From Fictibacillus fluitans (GTDB lineage Bacteria > Bacillota > Bacilli > Bacillales > Fictibacillaceae), in NCBI RefSeq assembly GCF_030418125.1, contig NZ_JAUHTR010000025.1, forward strand, positions 1 through 42,537: a DNA stretch of 42,537 nucleotides. Direction: 5' to 3'. This document shows positions 1 to 7,397 of this stretch, piece by piece (position 1 is the stretch's first letter; each line of letters starts with the position of its first letter). A program made the translations under genes and the position numbers. The notes beneath the pieces are model-generated. The model saw nothing but the letters and a program-made list of their open reading frames with translations. It ran no database searches and was not told where the DNA came from.

Positions 1-31
1 CTTATAGGATTTCAGGCTCTTTCCATTTACA

Positions 32-406
32 TTAGTTAAAAATGATTTGCGGGGTAAAAATCATTTCAGAAACTTCTTCCACAGCAAAAACCTCTTGATG
101 GCGTTCCTCTCCGGAAGGCGTCCACGTTTCAGTGAGCTGAAGTCTTCCATCGGGCAATGTTTGGGGAACTGCGGTACATGTACCGCCCCTGATTTCATGG
201 TCCTGATTGATGTGGCTGTATGTCATTTGTATGTTTCCGTTCTCATCTGCCACTCCTACCATATTTCCTTTCAGTATATCGCCGCCGGAATAGGTGGCAC
301 TGACAATCGATCCCTCTTGTTTATATGAAAAATAGGTTTTTGATGAAACCTCTCCCTTTTTTGCTTGACGGATGGTTACAAATTGCCGGTTATTGTAATC
401 AATCAT
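32..406 (-). CDS. conserved hypothetical protein (Bacillus family often mis-named N-acetylglutamate synthase)
   Basis: A 124-aa protein with no signal peptide or membrane segment. It starts with an ATG placed 8 bases after a good AGGGAGG ribosome binding site. It is rich in Thr, Gly and Glu and has alternating hydrophobic and polar residues that suggest an all-beta fold, with motifs such as YSGGDILKGNMVG and GRLQLTETW. I recognise it as a family common in Bacillus genomes that is frequently labelled 'n-acetylglutamate synthase'. Nothing in it resembles a GNAT fold or an amino-acid kinase, so that name should not be trusted. It is transcribed away from the rsbK-like gene. No function can be assigned from sequence alone. 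Confidence 0.75.
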   Translation of the reverse strand: MIDYNNRQFVTIRQAKKGEVSSKTYFSYKQEGSIVSATYSGGDILKGNMVGVADENGNIQMTYSHINQDHEIRGGTCTAVPQTLPDGRLQLTETWTPSGEERHQEVFAVEEVSEMIFTPQIIFN

Positions 407-533
407 TTAACGCGTCCTCCCTTTAAAGTTTTAAAGATAATGATAACAGAAGTATTAACTAATTAAAACAGAAAATTCAGTTTTTTATTATTTTTTTGAA
501 GGAATTCTTGTTGGCTTGATGAATAAGTTCATG

Positions 534-563
534 CTGTCCTTAATGGTAATACTTGTTTATAAT
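534..563 (+). promoter_or_regulatory. candidate sigma-A promoter of the rsbK-rsbM unit
   Basis: A perfect TATAAT lies at 558-563, about 40 bases before the kinase start. The -35 region is weak (CTGTCC at 534-539, 18-base spacer, 3 of 6 matches). Only the -10 element is well supported. Confidence 0.4.
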
Positions 564-604
564 AGATAAAGTGAACATGAGACTTTAAAAAGGCGGATGA
601 TAGA

Positions 605-3361
605 ATGATAGGGAGAAAGAGGTTCGGAATCCGGGGCAAGATCTTTATCGGATATCTGGTCATTATTCTGTGTCTGGTCGTTTCAATAATCGCAGTGAAC
701 AACCAAGTTTCCTCCATGCAGAAAGAGCGGAATTATATTATTAACCACGATATTGAAGTGCACGGGCTAACGAACGAAATTGAAAAGCAGGTCCTCGATA
801 TGGAAAACGGACAGCGAGGCTTTATCCTTACAGATGATGAAAGCTTTCTGGAACCGTATAACCAGGCTGCGGACGATTGGAAGAATAATTACAACAAATT
901 GTATGATTTAATTTCTGATAACCCGTCACAGCAAAAAAGGCTGCAGGATATCCGCGATGACATCAATCAATGGATTCAATATACGGCTGAGCCATCCATA
1001 CAGATGAAGAGAGAAGGCCAGGACAGTGATGTGCTTTCTTTTTTCAGAAAAGATACCGCCCGTACCAAGGGAGTAGAGGACATCCGCAACCAGTTTGATA
1101 CGTTCAGGACAACAGAAAAAGGATATACCAAAGAAAGAGCGGACAAGCTTGATCACCAAAATGATGTATTGAAGACAAGCCTGTTTGTACTGTTGTTCTT
1201 AGTAGTCCTGATATCTTCTGCGATTGCTGTGTTTGTGTCCGGTTCCATTGTGAAGACCGTAAAAGCGGTTGTACGATCCATAGCTGCCATGTCATCGAAC
1301 GGCGATGTCAGCCAGCGGATCCATGTGAAAAGCAGGGATGAAATCAGAGACTTGGCGGAAGCGACAAACAACCTTCTTTCTGTTGTTGAAAGCAGGGAAT
1401 GGCTGCAGTCAAGCACCAATGAGGTAGTAGAGCGCTATCAGGGAACCTCGACCATTAAAGTTCTGGGGGACAAGTTTATTACAGGGATCGCCCACTTTAC
1501 GGAGGCATCCACAGGGGCCATTTATATACGTGAAGGAGAAGGCAATAAGGCTTCTTATATTAAAAAAGGCGTTTACGCAGCTCCGATGAATTCGGCTGGC
1601 CGGGAATCTTTTAAACAAGGAGAGGGTCTCATTGGCCAGTGTGCCGCTGAACAGCGTGTAATGGTCGTTGAAGATCTTCCGGATGATTACCAGATGATCG
1701 GTACCGGACTTGGTGAGGTACACCCAAGAAGTTTATTGATGGCACCGGTAATGTTTGAGAATGAAGTTATCGCCGTCCTGGAGCTTGCTTCTCTCGGAAC
1801 ATTTACACAAGAACATGTCGAGCTTGTGGAAAATACTACGAAAACATTTGGACAGACCATTGACAGTGTGATTCGCCGAATGGAGGTTGTGCGCCTCTTG
1901 AAGGAATCCCAGGCCATGACCGAAGAGCTTCAGGCACAATCTGAGGAGCTCCAGACGCAATCCGAGGAGCTGCAAATGCAGTCGGAAGAATTGCGCATGA
2001 TTAATGAACAGCTGGAACAGCGTTCTATTGAGGCAGAAGGAAAATCAGCCGAACTACAGCAGGCAAAAGTGGAACTCGAAGAAAAAGCAAAACAGCTTGC
2101 CTTAAGTTCGCGTTATAAATCTGAATTTCTGGCCAACATGTCCCATGAGCTGCGCACGCCGCTCAACAGTATTTTAATTCTGTCCGAAATGCTTGCCGAG
2201 AATTCCGCGAAGGGACTTTCCTCTGAGGATGAGGAGTTTGCCCGGGTCATTCATTCATCCGGACAGGACTTGCTGAATTTGATTAATGATATTTTGGATT
2301 TATCCAAGGTCGAGGCAGGCAAGCTGGAAATGCATTTCAGTGAAGTCAACATGAGTGAATTGCCTTCACAGCTTGAACGTAATTTTGGTCATATGGCCGA
2401 TAAAAAAGGGCTAACCTTTGAGGTGAAAAAGGATATCGATGTTCCTGATATTTTTTATACCGATGAAAAACGGTTCCAGCAAATTATCAAAAACCTTCTT
2501 TCCAATGCTTTCAAGTTTACAGAGAAAGGCCGTGTGTCTCTTCATATAGCGAAAGACAAGGCTCTTCATCCGGAAGTCGGAGCCGATCACTGGCTGAAGG
2601 TCTCGGTTAAAGATACTGGAATAGGAATTCCAAAGGATAAGCATGATCTCATTTTTGAAGCCTTCCAGCAAGGTGATGGAGCGACTGTTCGGAAATATGG
2701 AGGAACGGGTCTTGGCCTCTCAATCTGCCTGGAATTTGTTAAATTGCTTGGCGGACAGCTGGATCTGGAAAGCGAAGAGGGAGAAGGAAGCACCTTTACA
2801 CTGTACATCCCGAGCCTGCCAAATGGCTTGATGAAAAGCGAGCCATTGCTGCCGTTTAATGAGACAGAAAGCGAAGTTGCTGCCACCATTATGGATGATT
2901 CAGCAATTGAAGAAGTGAAAGAATCCGAAGATGACATTGTCCGTGGACAAGAGCTTATCTCTGTCAAAGAAAATGACAGCTCTTTTAAGGGGAAAAAGGT
3001 GTTAATTGTTGATGACGATCACCGCAACATATTTGCGTTGAAAACGGCACTTGAAAATGAGCAAATGAATGTTATCACTGCGGAAAACGGAACGGCATGC
3101 CTCGAGATGCTTGAACATGAAAATGATGTGGACATCATTTTGATGGACATCATGATGCCAGTGATGGACGGTTATGAAACGATGAGAATAATCCGGGCTG
3201 AGAAGAGCATGGCTGATATTCCAATCATTGCCCTGACCGCCAAAGCCATGAAAAGTGACCGGGAAAAATGCCTGGAAGCCGGAGCCTCTGACTACATCAG
3301 CAAGCCGCTGAAAATTGAACAGCTGTTTTCTGTCATGAGGGTCTGGATATTAAACAAGTAA
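605..3361 (+). CDS. rsbK: RsbK-like hybrid sensor histidine kinase (CHASE3-HAMP-GAF-HisKA-HATPase-REC)
   Basis: This 918-aa membrane-bound hybrid kinase has a transmembrane helix at about 14-31, an extracytoplasmic CHASE3-like helical domain at about 35-188, a second transmembrane helix at about 191-212, HAMP at about 213-265 and GAF at about 275-430. A coiled coil of repeated EELQxQS heptads follows at about 438-505. Then come HisKA with phospho-acceptor H514 in NMSHELRTP, an HATPase domain (N box near 628-640, DTGIGIP near 670, GGTGLGLSI) and a C-terminal receiver with D848 in LMDIMMPVMDG. The architecture and the neighbouring CheR and receiver-PP2C genes match B. cereus RsbK, which phosphorylates RsbY to release sigma-B. 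The ATG follows AAGGCGG. The next gene starts 12 bases after the stop, so the two are probably co-transcribed. The signal sensed cannot be read from the sequence. A generic CHASE3 hybrid kinase serving another pathway is the alternative. Confidence 0.85.
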   Translation: MIGRKRFGIRGKIFIGYLVIILCLVVSIIAVNNQVSSMQKERNYIINHDIEVHGLTNEIEKQVLDMENGQRGFILTDDESFLEPYNQAADDWKNNYNKLYDLISDNPSQQKRLQDIRDDINQWIQYTAEPSIQMKREGQDSDVLSFFRKDTARTKGVEDIRNQFDTFRTTEKGYTKERADKLDHQNDVLKTSLFVLLFLVVLISSAIAVFVSGSIVKTVKAVVRSIAAMSSNGDVSQRIHVKSRDEIRDLAEATNNLLSVVESREWLQSSTNEVVERYQGTSTIKVLGDKFITGIAHFTEASTGAIYIREGEGNKASYIKKGVYAAPMNSAGRESFKQGEGLIGQCAAEQRVMVVEDLPDDYQMIGTGLGEVHPRSLLMAPVMFENEVIAVLELASLGTFTQEHVELVENTTKTFGQTIDSVIRRMEVVRLLKESQAMTEELQAQSEELQTQSEELQMQSEELRMINEQLEQRSIEAEGKSAELQQAKVELEEKAKQLALSSRYKSEFLANMSHELRTPLNSILILSEMLAENSAKGLSSEDEEFARVIHSSGQDLLNLINDILDLSKVEAGKLEMHFSEVNMSELPSQLERNFGHMADKKGLTFEVKKDIDVPDIFYTDEKRFQQIIKNLLSNAFKFTEKGRVSLHIAKDKALHPEVGADHWLKVSVKDTGIGIPKDKHDLIFEAFQQGDGATVRKYGGTGLGLSICLEFVKLLGGQLDLESEEGEGSTFTLYIPSLPNGLMKSEPLLPFNETESEVAATIMDDSAIEEVKESEDDIVRGQELISVKENDSSFKGKKVLIVDDDHRNIFALKTALENEQMNVITAENGTACLEMLEHENDVDIILMDIMMPVMDGYETMRIIRAEKSMADIPIIALTAKAMKSDREKCLEAGASDYISKPLKIEQLFSVMRVWILNK
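1919..1993 (+). repeat. in-gene 21-base repeat encoding EELQxQS heptads
   Basis: Residues 440-463 of the kinase consist of consecutive heptads, EELQAQS, EELQTQS and EELQMQS, followed by EELRM. The underlying DNA is a degenerate 21-base tandem repeat. It forms the signalling helix between GAF and HisKA and places pairs of glutamates every seven residues, on one face of the coiled coil. Confidence 0.85.
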
Positions 3362-3373
3362 GGAAGAACTCGG

Positions 3374-4228
3374 ATGAACAATCAAGTAATGTTAAGTGAA
3401 GAGGAACTGGACATTGGAATGGTGGAACACATTGAAGTCGATTTGCTGCTTGAAGCGATCTACCGACTGTCCGGTTTTGATTTCAGAAAGTACATGAAGT
3501 CCTCCATCATCCGGCGCATCCAAAACCGGATGAGGCTGGAGCGGATCGGGACCATTACGGCCATGCAGGAAAAAATCATTCATGAAAAAGGATTCCTGGA
3601 AAAGATCCTCAACGACTTTTCCATTAATGTAACCGAAATGTTTCGTGATCCTTCATTTTTCAGATCCTTCCGCCAAAAAGTGGTTCCTGAGCTGAAGAAG
3701 CTGGAGAACATACGCATTTGGCATGCAGGCTGTGCTACGGGTGAAGAAGTTTATTCCATGGCCATCCTGCTTAAAGAAGAAGGTCTTGCGGATAAAACAA
3801 CGATATATGCTACCGATATGAATGAAAATGTATTGCAAAAAGCAAAACAGGGAACCTTTTCTCTAGTCAAAATGCAGACGTACACGAAAAACTACATGCA
3901 GGCTGGCGGAACAGAGGCATTCTCCGAGTATTATACAGCGGATGACCATTTCGCTTATTTCCATCCTTCTCTTTTGAAGAACATCAGCTTTGCACAGCAT
4001 AACCTGGTTACCGACTCCTCGTTCAATGAGTTTCATGTGATTATTTGCCGGAACGTGCTGATTTATTTTACAGGGGAGTTGCAGAATCAAGTCCAGGATT
4101 TATTCTATGAAAGCCTGTGTACTGGCGGGTTTCTTGGTCTCGGCGACAAAGAATCCCTTCGTTTTTCAGAAAAGACCACACACTACCTGGAGTTTGACTG
4201 CACAGAAAAAATATATCAAAAACGATAA
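3374..4228 (+). CDS. rsbM: RsbM-like CheR-type SAM-dependent protein methyltransferase
   Basis: This 284-aa cytosolic protein has the two CheR domains. The N-terminal helical part (about 25-95) includes GFDFRKYMKSSIIRRI and NVTEMFRDPSFF. The C-terminal Rossmann methyltransferase domain has the SAM loop HAGCATGEEVYS (about 117-128), the acidic IYATDMNENVL strand and HVIICRNVLIYF (about 221-232). CheR enzymes methylate glutamates on receptor helices. In B. cereus the CheR-like RsbM methylates the hybrid kinase RsbK and damps sigma-B activity. No chemotaxis genes are nearby, whereas the kinase lies 12 bases upstream, so I infer that the kinase is the substrate. The ATG follows AAGGAAG. A shared hairpin terminator follows the stop. 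Confidence 0.85.
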   Translation: MNNQVMLSEEELDIGMVEHIEVDLLLEAIYRLSGFDFRKYMKSSIIRRIQNRMRLERIGTITAMQEKIIHEKGFLEKILNDFSINVTEMFRDPSFFRSFRQKVVPELKKLENIRIWHAGCATGEEVYSMAILLKEEGLADKTTIYATDMNENVLQKAKQGTFSLVKMQTYTKNYMQAGGTEAFSEYYTADDHFAYFHPSLLKNISFAQHNLVTDSSFNEFHVIICRNVLIYFTGELQNQVQDLFYESLCTGGFLGLGDKESLRFSEKTTHYLEFDCTEKIYQKR

Positions 4229-4255
4229 AAGACGGGCCGCCGGCCCGTCTTTTTC
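4227..4255. terminator. bidirectional terminator between rsbM and rsbY
   Basis: GACGGGCC, a 3-base loop and GGCCCGTC form an 8-bp perfect stem at 4231-4249, flanked by AAAA and TTTTT, so it can serve both convergent genes. Confidence 0.85.
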
Positions 4256-4272
4256 TGTTGTTATTCAGCTGT

Positions 4273-5433
4273 TTATAAGATGGAAGTCACTTTGCTGGCC
4301 TGTGCCTGAATCATCAGGATACACATATCATCCTGCTGATTGCCCAGTTCTTCTTCCGGGATGACCATATGGATGGGAGACGTAATCGTCTGGTTCCACT
4401 TTTGCGAAGCGATGTACTGAAGTTTCTCCAAAAGCAGATTTTCATCTTTGTTCGCTTCAACCACTCCGTCTGTAAAAAGAAGGAGCTGGATGTCGTTCTC
4501 AAAGTGAATCGTAGATTTTGTCACCTGCATCTGATCAAAAAAGCCAACCGCACAGCTGCCTCTCTCCAGCATGCAAAGTTCGGAATCATCGACTAAAACA
4601 AAGCCTGGAGGGTGGCCGGCATTCACATATTCCACTGTTTTGCTTTCTGTATCGATCACAAGGTATATACAGGTGAAATAATAATTGTAAAAGTTTTTTT
4701 GGTTATACAGCAGTGCCATATACCGGTTCAGCTCTTTAATCACGAGTTCCGGATCTTCAAGCATCTTGATCGCATCTCTCATGACAGAGGAGATGTACAT
4801 GCAAACGAGGGAGGAAGACAGTCCATGACCCATCATATCCAGAAGAATGACACCGTATCGGTGATCATTGAAACGATGCCAGTAGTACATATCCCCTGCA
4901 AGCTTAAAAGATGGCAGATGGGATACATTGATTTGGATGTTCTCCTGAAGAAGTGGGGGATTTAATAGGCTCCGCTGCACTTGCATGGCCAGATCCAGTT
5001 CATCCCTGATTTTTTTCTCCTGCTCCATGTGCCAATCTTTTTCATATTTTAGCCGGAGGGCGACACGAATTCGGGCGAGCAGCTCGACTTTATTGATAGG
5101 TTTGGTTATGTAATCCATTCCCCCCACATCCAGGGCCTCAGCCAGTTTATTGGCGTCCTCCAGAGCGGTAATAAAGATAATGGGAATATCCTTTAGGCGT
5201 TCTGATTCCTGAATGCGCCGGCAGGCCTCGATACCGTCTGTTTCCGGCATCATGATATCGAGAAGAATCAAATCGACGTCGGGCTTAGGGGCCTGGGGCT
5301 TGTCGATCTGCAGATAGTCAAACAGCTGGCCAGCTGATGAGAGGGACACCGTATTTTCATATCCGGCACCTTTTAATATTTTATCAATAACAAATAAATT
5401 CACAGAATTATCATCTACCATAAGAATGGTCAT
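4273..5433 (-). CDS. rsbY: RsbY-like response regulator with PP2C/SpoIIE phosphatase output
   Basis: This 386-aa cytosolic protein has an N-terminal receiver (about 1-125, phospho-acceptor D59 in LLDIMMPETDG, conserved K in YITKPI), a helical linker (about 130-155) and a C-terminal PP2C/SpoIIE serine phosphatase domain (about 160-380). The metal-binding motifs of that domain are visible in FKLAGDMYY, VILLDMMGHGLSSSL and LLFTDGVVEA. In B. cereus this protein is phosphorylated by RsbK and dephosphorylates the anti-anti-sigma factor RsbV, freeing sigma-B. Here it is convergent with the kinase and methyltransferase genes and ends against a shared terminator. The ATG follows AAAGGAG. The rsbV/rsbW/sigB targets are outside this window. 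Confidence 0.87.
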   Translation of the reverse strand: MTILMVDDNSVNLFVIDKILKGAGYENTVSLSSAGQLFDYLQIDKPQAPKPDVDLILLDIMMPETDGIEACRRIQESERLKDIPIIFITALEDANKLAEALDVGGMDYITKPINKVELLARIRVALRLKYEKDWHMEQEKKIRDELDLAMQVQRSLLNPPLLQENIQINVSHLPSFKLAGDMYYWHRFNDHRYGVILLDMMGHGLSSSLVCMYISSVMRDAIKMLEDPELVIKELNRYMALLYNQKNFYNYYFTCIYLVIDTESKTVEYVNAGHPPGFVLVDDSELCMLERGSCAVGFFDQMQVTKSTIHFENDIQLLLFTDGVVEANKDENLLLEKLQYIASQKWNQTITSPIHMVIPEEELGNQQDDMCILMIQAQASKVTSIL

Positions 5434-5477
5434 GGACGGTTTTCTCCTTTAAATAAACTTCACGGTCATATTCTATT

Positions 5478-5483
5478 ATTATA
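5478..5483 (-). promoter_or_regulatory. candidate -10 box for rsbY
   Basis: On the minus strand a perfect TATAAT lies about 45 bases before the rsbY start. No convincing -35 at 16-18 bases was found, although TTGATA lies 20 bases upstream. Confidence 0.35.
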
Positions 5484-5533
5484 CTAAAAATGTGAAAGAA
5501 AGGTATCAATTACCCCTTTTACATGCAAAAACC

Positions 5534-5562
5534 GTGAGAGAACGATGATAGACTGATAAAAT
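5534..5562 (+). promoter_or_regulatory. candidate promoter of the OsmC-like gene
   Basis: GTGAGA (4 of 6 to TTGACA) is separated by 17 bases from TAAAAT at 5557-5562, which carries an extended -10 TGA. It lies about 30 bases before the osmC-like start codon. Confidence 0.45.
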
Positions 5563-5596
5563 GATAGTAATGGCAGTATTGTAAGGAGGAACTGAA

Positions 5597-6052
5597 ATGG
5601 CACAGCATTCGTTTCACTTAAAAGCAAACTGGCCCGGCCTTCGCAATGATGTAGGAGAAATCGAGGCGGGCAATTTAAAAACAAAGATATCCATTCCACC
5701 GGAAATGGATGGCCCCGGTATAGGAACCAATCCGGATGAGATGCTTCTTGGGGCGGCGGCAACTTGTTATATTATTACACTCGCTGCCATGATGCAACGA
5801 AGCAAGCTTGAAAAAGTGAGCTTGACCATGGAATCAGAAGGAATCGTTGATGTAACAAAAGGGGTTATCACCTATAAGAAGATTATTCACCGCCCCCTTA
5901 TTGTTTTAAAAGAAGATGCCTCGCAAAAGGACAAGGAGACGGCCAAGCTTCTTGCCGAAAAAGCGGAATCGTCCTGCATGATTACGAGGGCTATCCAGGG
6001 TAACGTGGAAGTCAGCCTGGAAGCAAGGATTGTTACCGGACAAGATCAATAA
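5597..6052 (+). CDS. OsmC/Ohr-family peroxiredoxin (SACOL1771-like)
   Basis: This 151-aa cytosolic protein carries the OsmC/Ohr pattern of a Gly-rich N-terminal beta region followed by a helix with the first catalytic cysteine, C57 in GAAATCYII. The second cysteine, C127, lies in AESSCMITRA near the C-terminus. Such two-cysteine thiol peroxidases reduce organic hydroperoxides. The N-terminal sequence, including KTKISIPPEMDGPGIGTNPDEM, looks like the SACOL1771 subfamily rather than classical Ohr. The ATG follows AAGGAGG. It is a single-gene unit with its own terminator. It is divergent from rsbY, so general stress control is plausible, but I saw no clear sigma-B promoter on this strand. Confidence 0.8.
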   Translation: MAQHSFHLKANWPGLRNDVGEIEAGNLKTKISIPPEMDGPGIGTNPDEMLLGAAATCYIITLAAMMQRSKLEKVSLTMESEGIVDVTKGVITYKKIIHRPLIVLKEDASQKDKETAKLLAEKAESSCMITRAIQGNVEVSLEARIVTGQDQ

Positions 6053-6080
6053 ACCAGCACAATTGTGCTGGTTTTATTTT
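6051..6080. terminator. bidirectional terminator after the OsmC-like gene
   Basis: A perfect 24-base palindrome (AACCAGCACA arms, 6051-6074) followed by a T-rich run. It lies between the OsmC-like gene and the convergent acetyltransferase. Confidence 0.85.
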
Positions 6081-6617
6081 TTACATACAAGCCCACTCGT
6101 GTTCGAGGATGCTGTATAGAAGTGAATCACGCCAGCCGTTCTCCATCTTCAAATCTTCCCTCATCGTTCCCTCTTTTTTCATCCCGAGCTTTTCCAATAC
6201 ACGTATGGAGCCTGTATTTTCAGGGTGGCATGTTGCATAGATCCGGTGAAGCTCAAGGACGGTGTATCCTAAATGGAGAAGAAGAGCGCCTGCTTCTGTG
6301 GCGTACCCCCGGCTCCAAAAATCAGGATGGATGATATAACCTATTTCCCCGATTTTATTGCTGAAGTCACGTATGTTCAATTCCGCTACACCGATTAGTT
6401 CTTCATTTTCCTCTTCTATTACCGCAAACGCGAACCGTGATCTCGGGCTTTGTTTCGTATCCCTTATCGCCTGGCTCACAAACTTTAGTGTTTCTTCTTC
6501 AGAATTGGGCCCCCACGGCTGATAACGGCAGGAGATGTCGAGGCAAGCGTAGGAATGTATAAATCTCCAGTCGGTTTGCCTTAATTCTCGCAAGCGGGTT
6601 CTTTGTTGAATTGCCAT
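6081..6617 (-). CDS. GNAT-family N-acetyltransferase (RimJ/RimL type)
   Basis: A 178-aa acetyltransferase with the RimJ/RimL-type GNAT layout: RLRELRQTDW at the N-terminus, IGVAELNIRDF, GEIGYIIHPDFWSRGYATEA (acetyl-CoA loop region) and PENTGSIRVLEKLGMKKEG near the C-terminus. The open frame extends 40 codons further upstream. I chose the internal ATG at 6617 because it has GGAGG 10 bases before it and because the family is usually about 175-185 aa; the extension shows no family similarity. The substrate is unknown; ribosomal-protein-type or small-molecule acetylation are both possible. Confidence 0.8.
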   Translation of the reverse strand: MAIQQRTRLRELRQTDWRFIHSYACLDISCRYQPWGPNSEEETLKFVSQAIRDTKQSPRSRFAFAVIEEENEELIGVAELNIRDFSNKIGEIGYIIHPDFWSRGYATEAGALLLHLGYTVLELHRIYATCHPENTGSIRVLEKLGMKKEGTMREDLKMENGWRDSLLYSILEHEWACM

Positions 6618-6774
6618 GATTGGTGATCCTCCACTATTAAAAATTCTGTACTTAGATAATAGTTCTGCATAAAAAGTTGGTTTCCTGTTTCTTGAACGTC
6701 TTGAGAGCAGGAAGATGTCCGCTCTTATCGAATCCATAAAAGGCAGCTATTAATCGAAAAAGGGTGATATAAGG

Positions 6775-7302
6775 ATGGAAAATTATTCACTGAAAATCAT
6801 GAATTACCATCAATGGGCCAATCATAAATGGTTTGAACACTTAAAGAAGCTTCCGGAAGACATGATCACTCAAAACATCAACAGTGTTTTTCCAACCCTG
6901 AAGGATACACTTGTTCATATGCTGAAAACGGATTTTATCTGGCTTTTGACCATAACTGGCAAGGAATATACAGAAACCATAGACAGGTTGAATGAATTTA
7001 ATGAAAAAATACAGAACATGTCACTGGCAGGACTGGAAAAACAGTTTGATGAGATCACAGGACAATATTTAAACTTTCTGAACGGAATTGAAGATCCGCA
7101 ACAGACCCTCACCATTTCTCATCCGAAATTTGGTGAGGCCAAGGCTCCGCTGCAGGACCTTATTGGCCATGTCGTTAATCATGGCACTTATCACCGCGGG
7201 AACCTGACGGCCATGCTCAGGCAGATGGGTGAGTCAGGGGCAGCGACCGATTATATTTTTTATTTGTATGAAGAACAGTCGTTATTCGCTCCAAAACATT
7301 GA
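6775..7302 (+). CDS. DinB/YfiT-like putative metal-dependent protein
   Basis: This 175-aa protein looks like a four-helix DinB-fold protein. H48 (in TLVHMLKTDFIW) and H136 and H140 (in HVVNHGTYHRGNL) match the three-histidine metal site of the family. Members include thiol transferases that use bacillithiol or similar thiols, and proteins of unknown role induced by DNA damage. It begins 158 bases from the divergent acetyltransferase start. A weak AAGGGTG ribosome binding site precedes the ATG. The substrate is not predictable from sequence. Confidence 0.75.
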   Translation: MENYSLKIMNYHQWANHKWFEHLKKLPEDMITQNINSVFPTLKDTLVHMLKTDFIWLLTITGKEYTETIDRLNEFNEKIQNMSLAGLEKQFDEITGQYLNFLNGIEDPQQTLTISHPKFGEAKAPLQDLIGHVVNHGTYHRGNLTAMLRQMGESGAATDYIFYLYEEQSLFAPKH

Positions 7303-7339
7303 CAGGTTTAACCGATCATTTCTATTCTTTTAGTGATAG

Positions 7340-7348
7340 TGCTATAAT
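7340..7348 (+). promoter_or_regulatory. extended -10 promoter element upstream of topB
   Basis: TGC followed directly by a perfect TATAAT at 7343-7348, about 50 bases before the topB ATG. The -35 region is poor, as is usual for extended -10 promoters. Confidence 0.45.
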
Positions 7349-7397
7349 AAAAAAAAGAGTACAGATGTTCGAAGTTTTCGTTTCCCGGGAGTGAACC

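Noticed and set aside
436-450. A Fur-like GATAATGATAAC motif between the first gene and rsbK
   Set aside because: It matches only about 9 of 14 positions of the 7-1-7 Fur box and neither neighbouring gene relates to iron.
6618-6737. A 40-codon N-terminal extension of the GNAT gene
   Set aside because: The internal ATG has GGAGG and matches the family's usual start and length. The extension shows no recognisable similarity.
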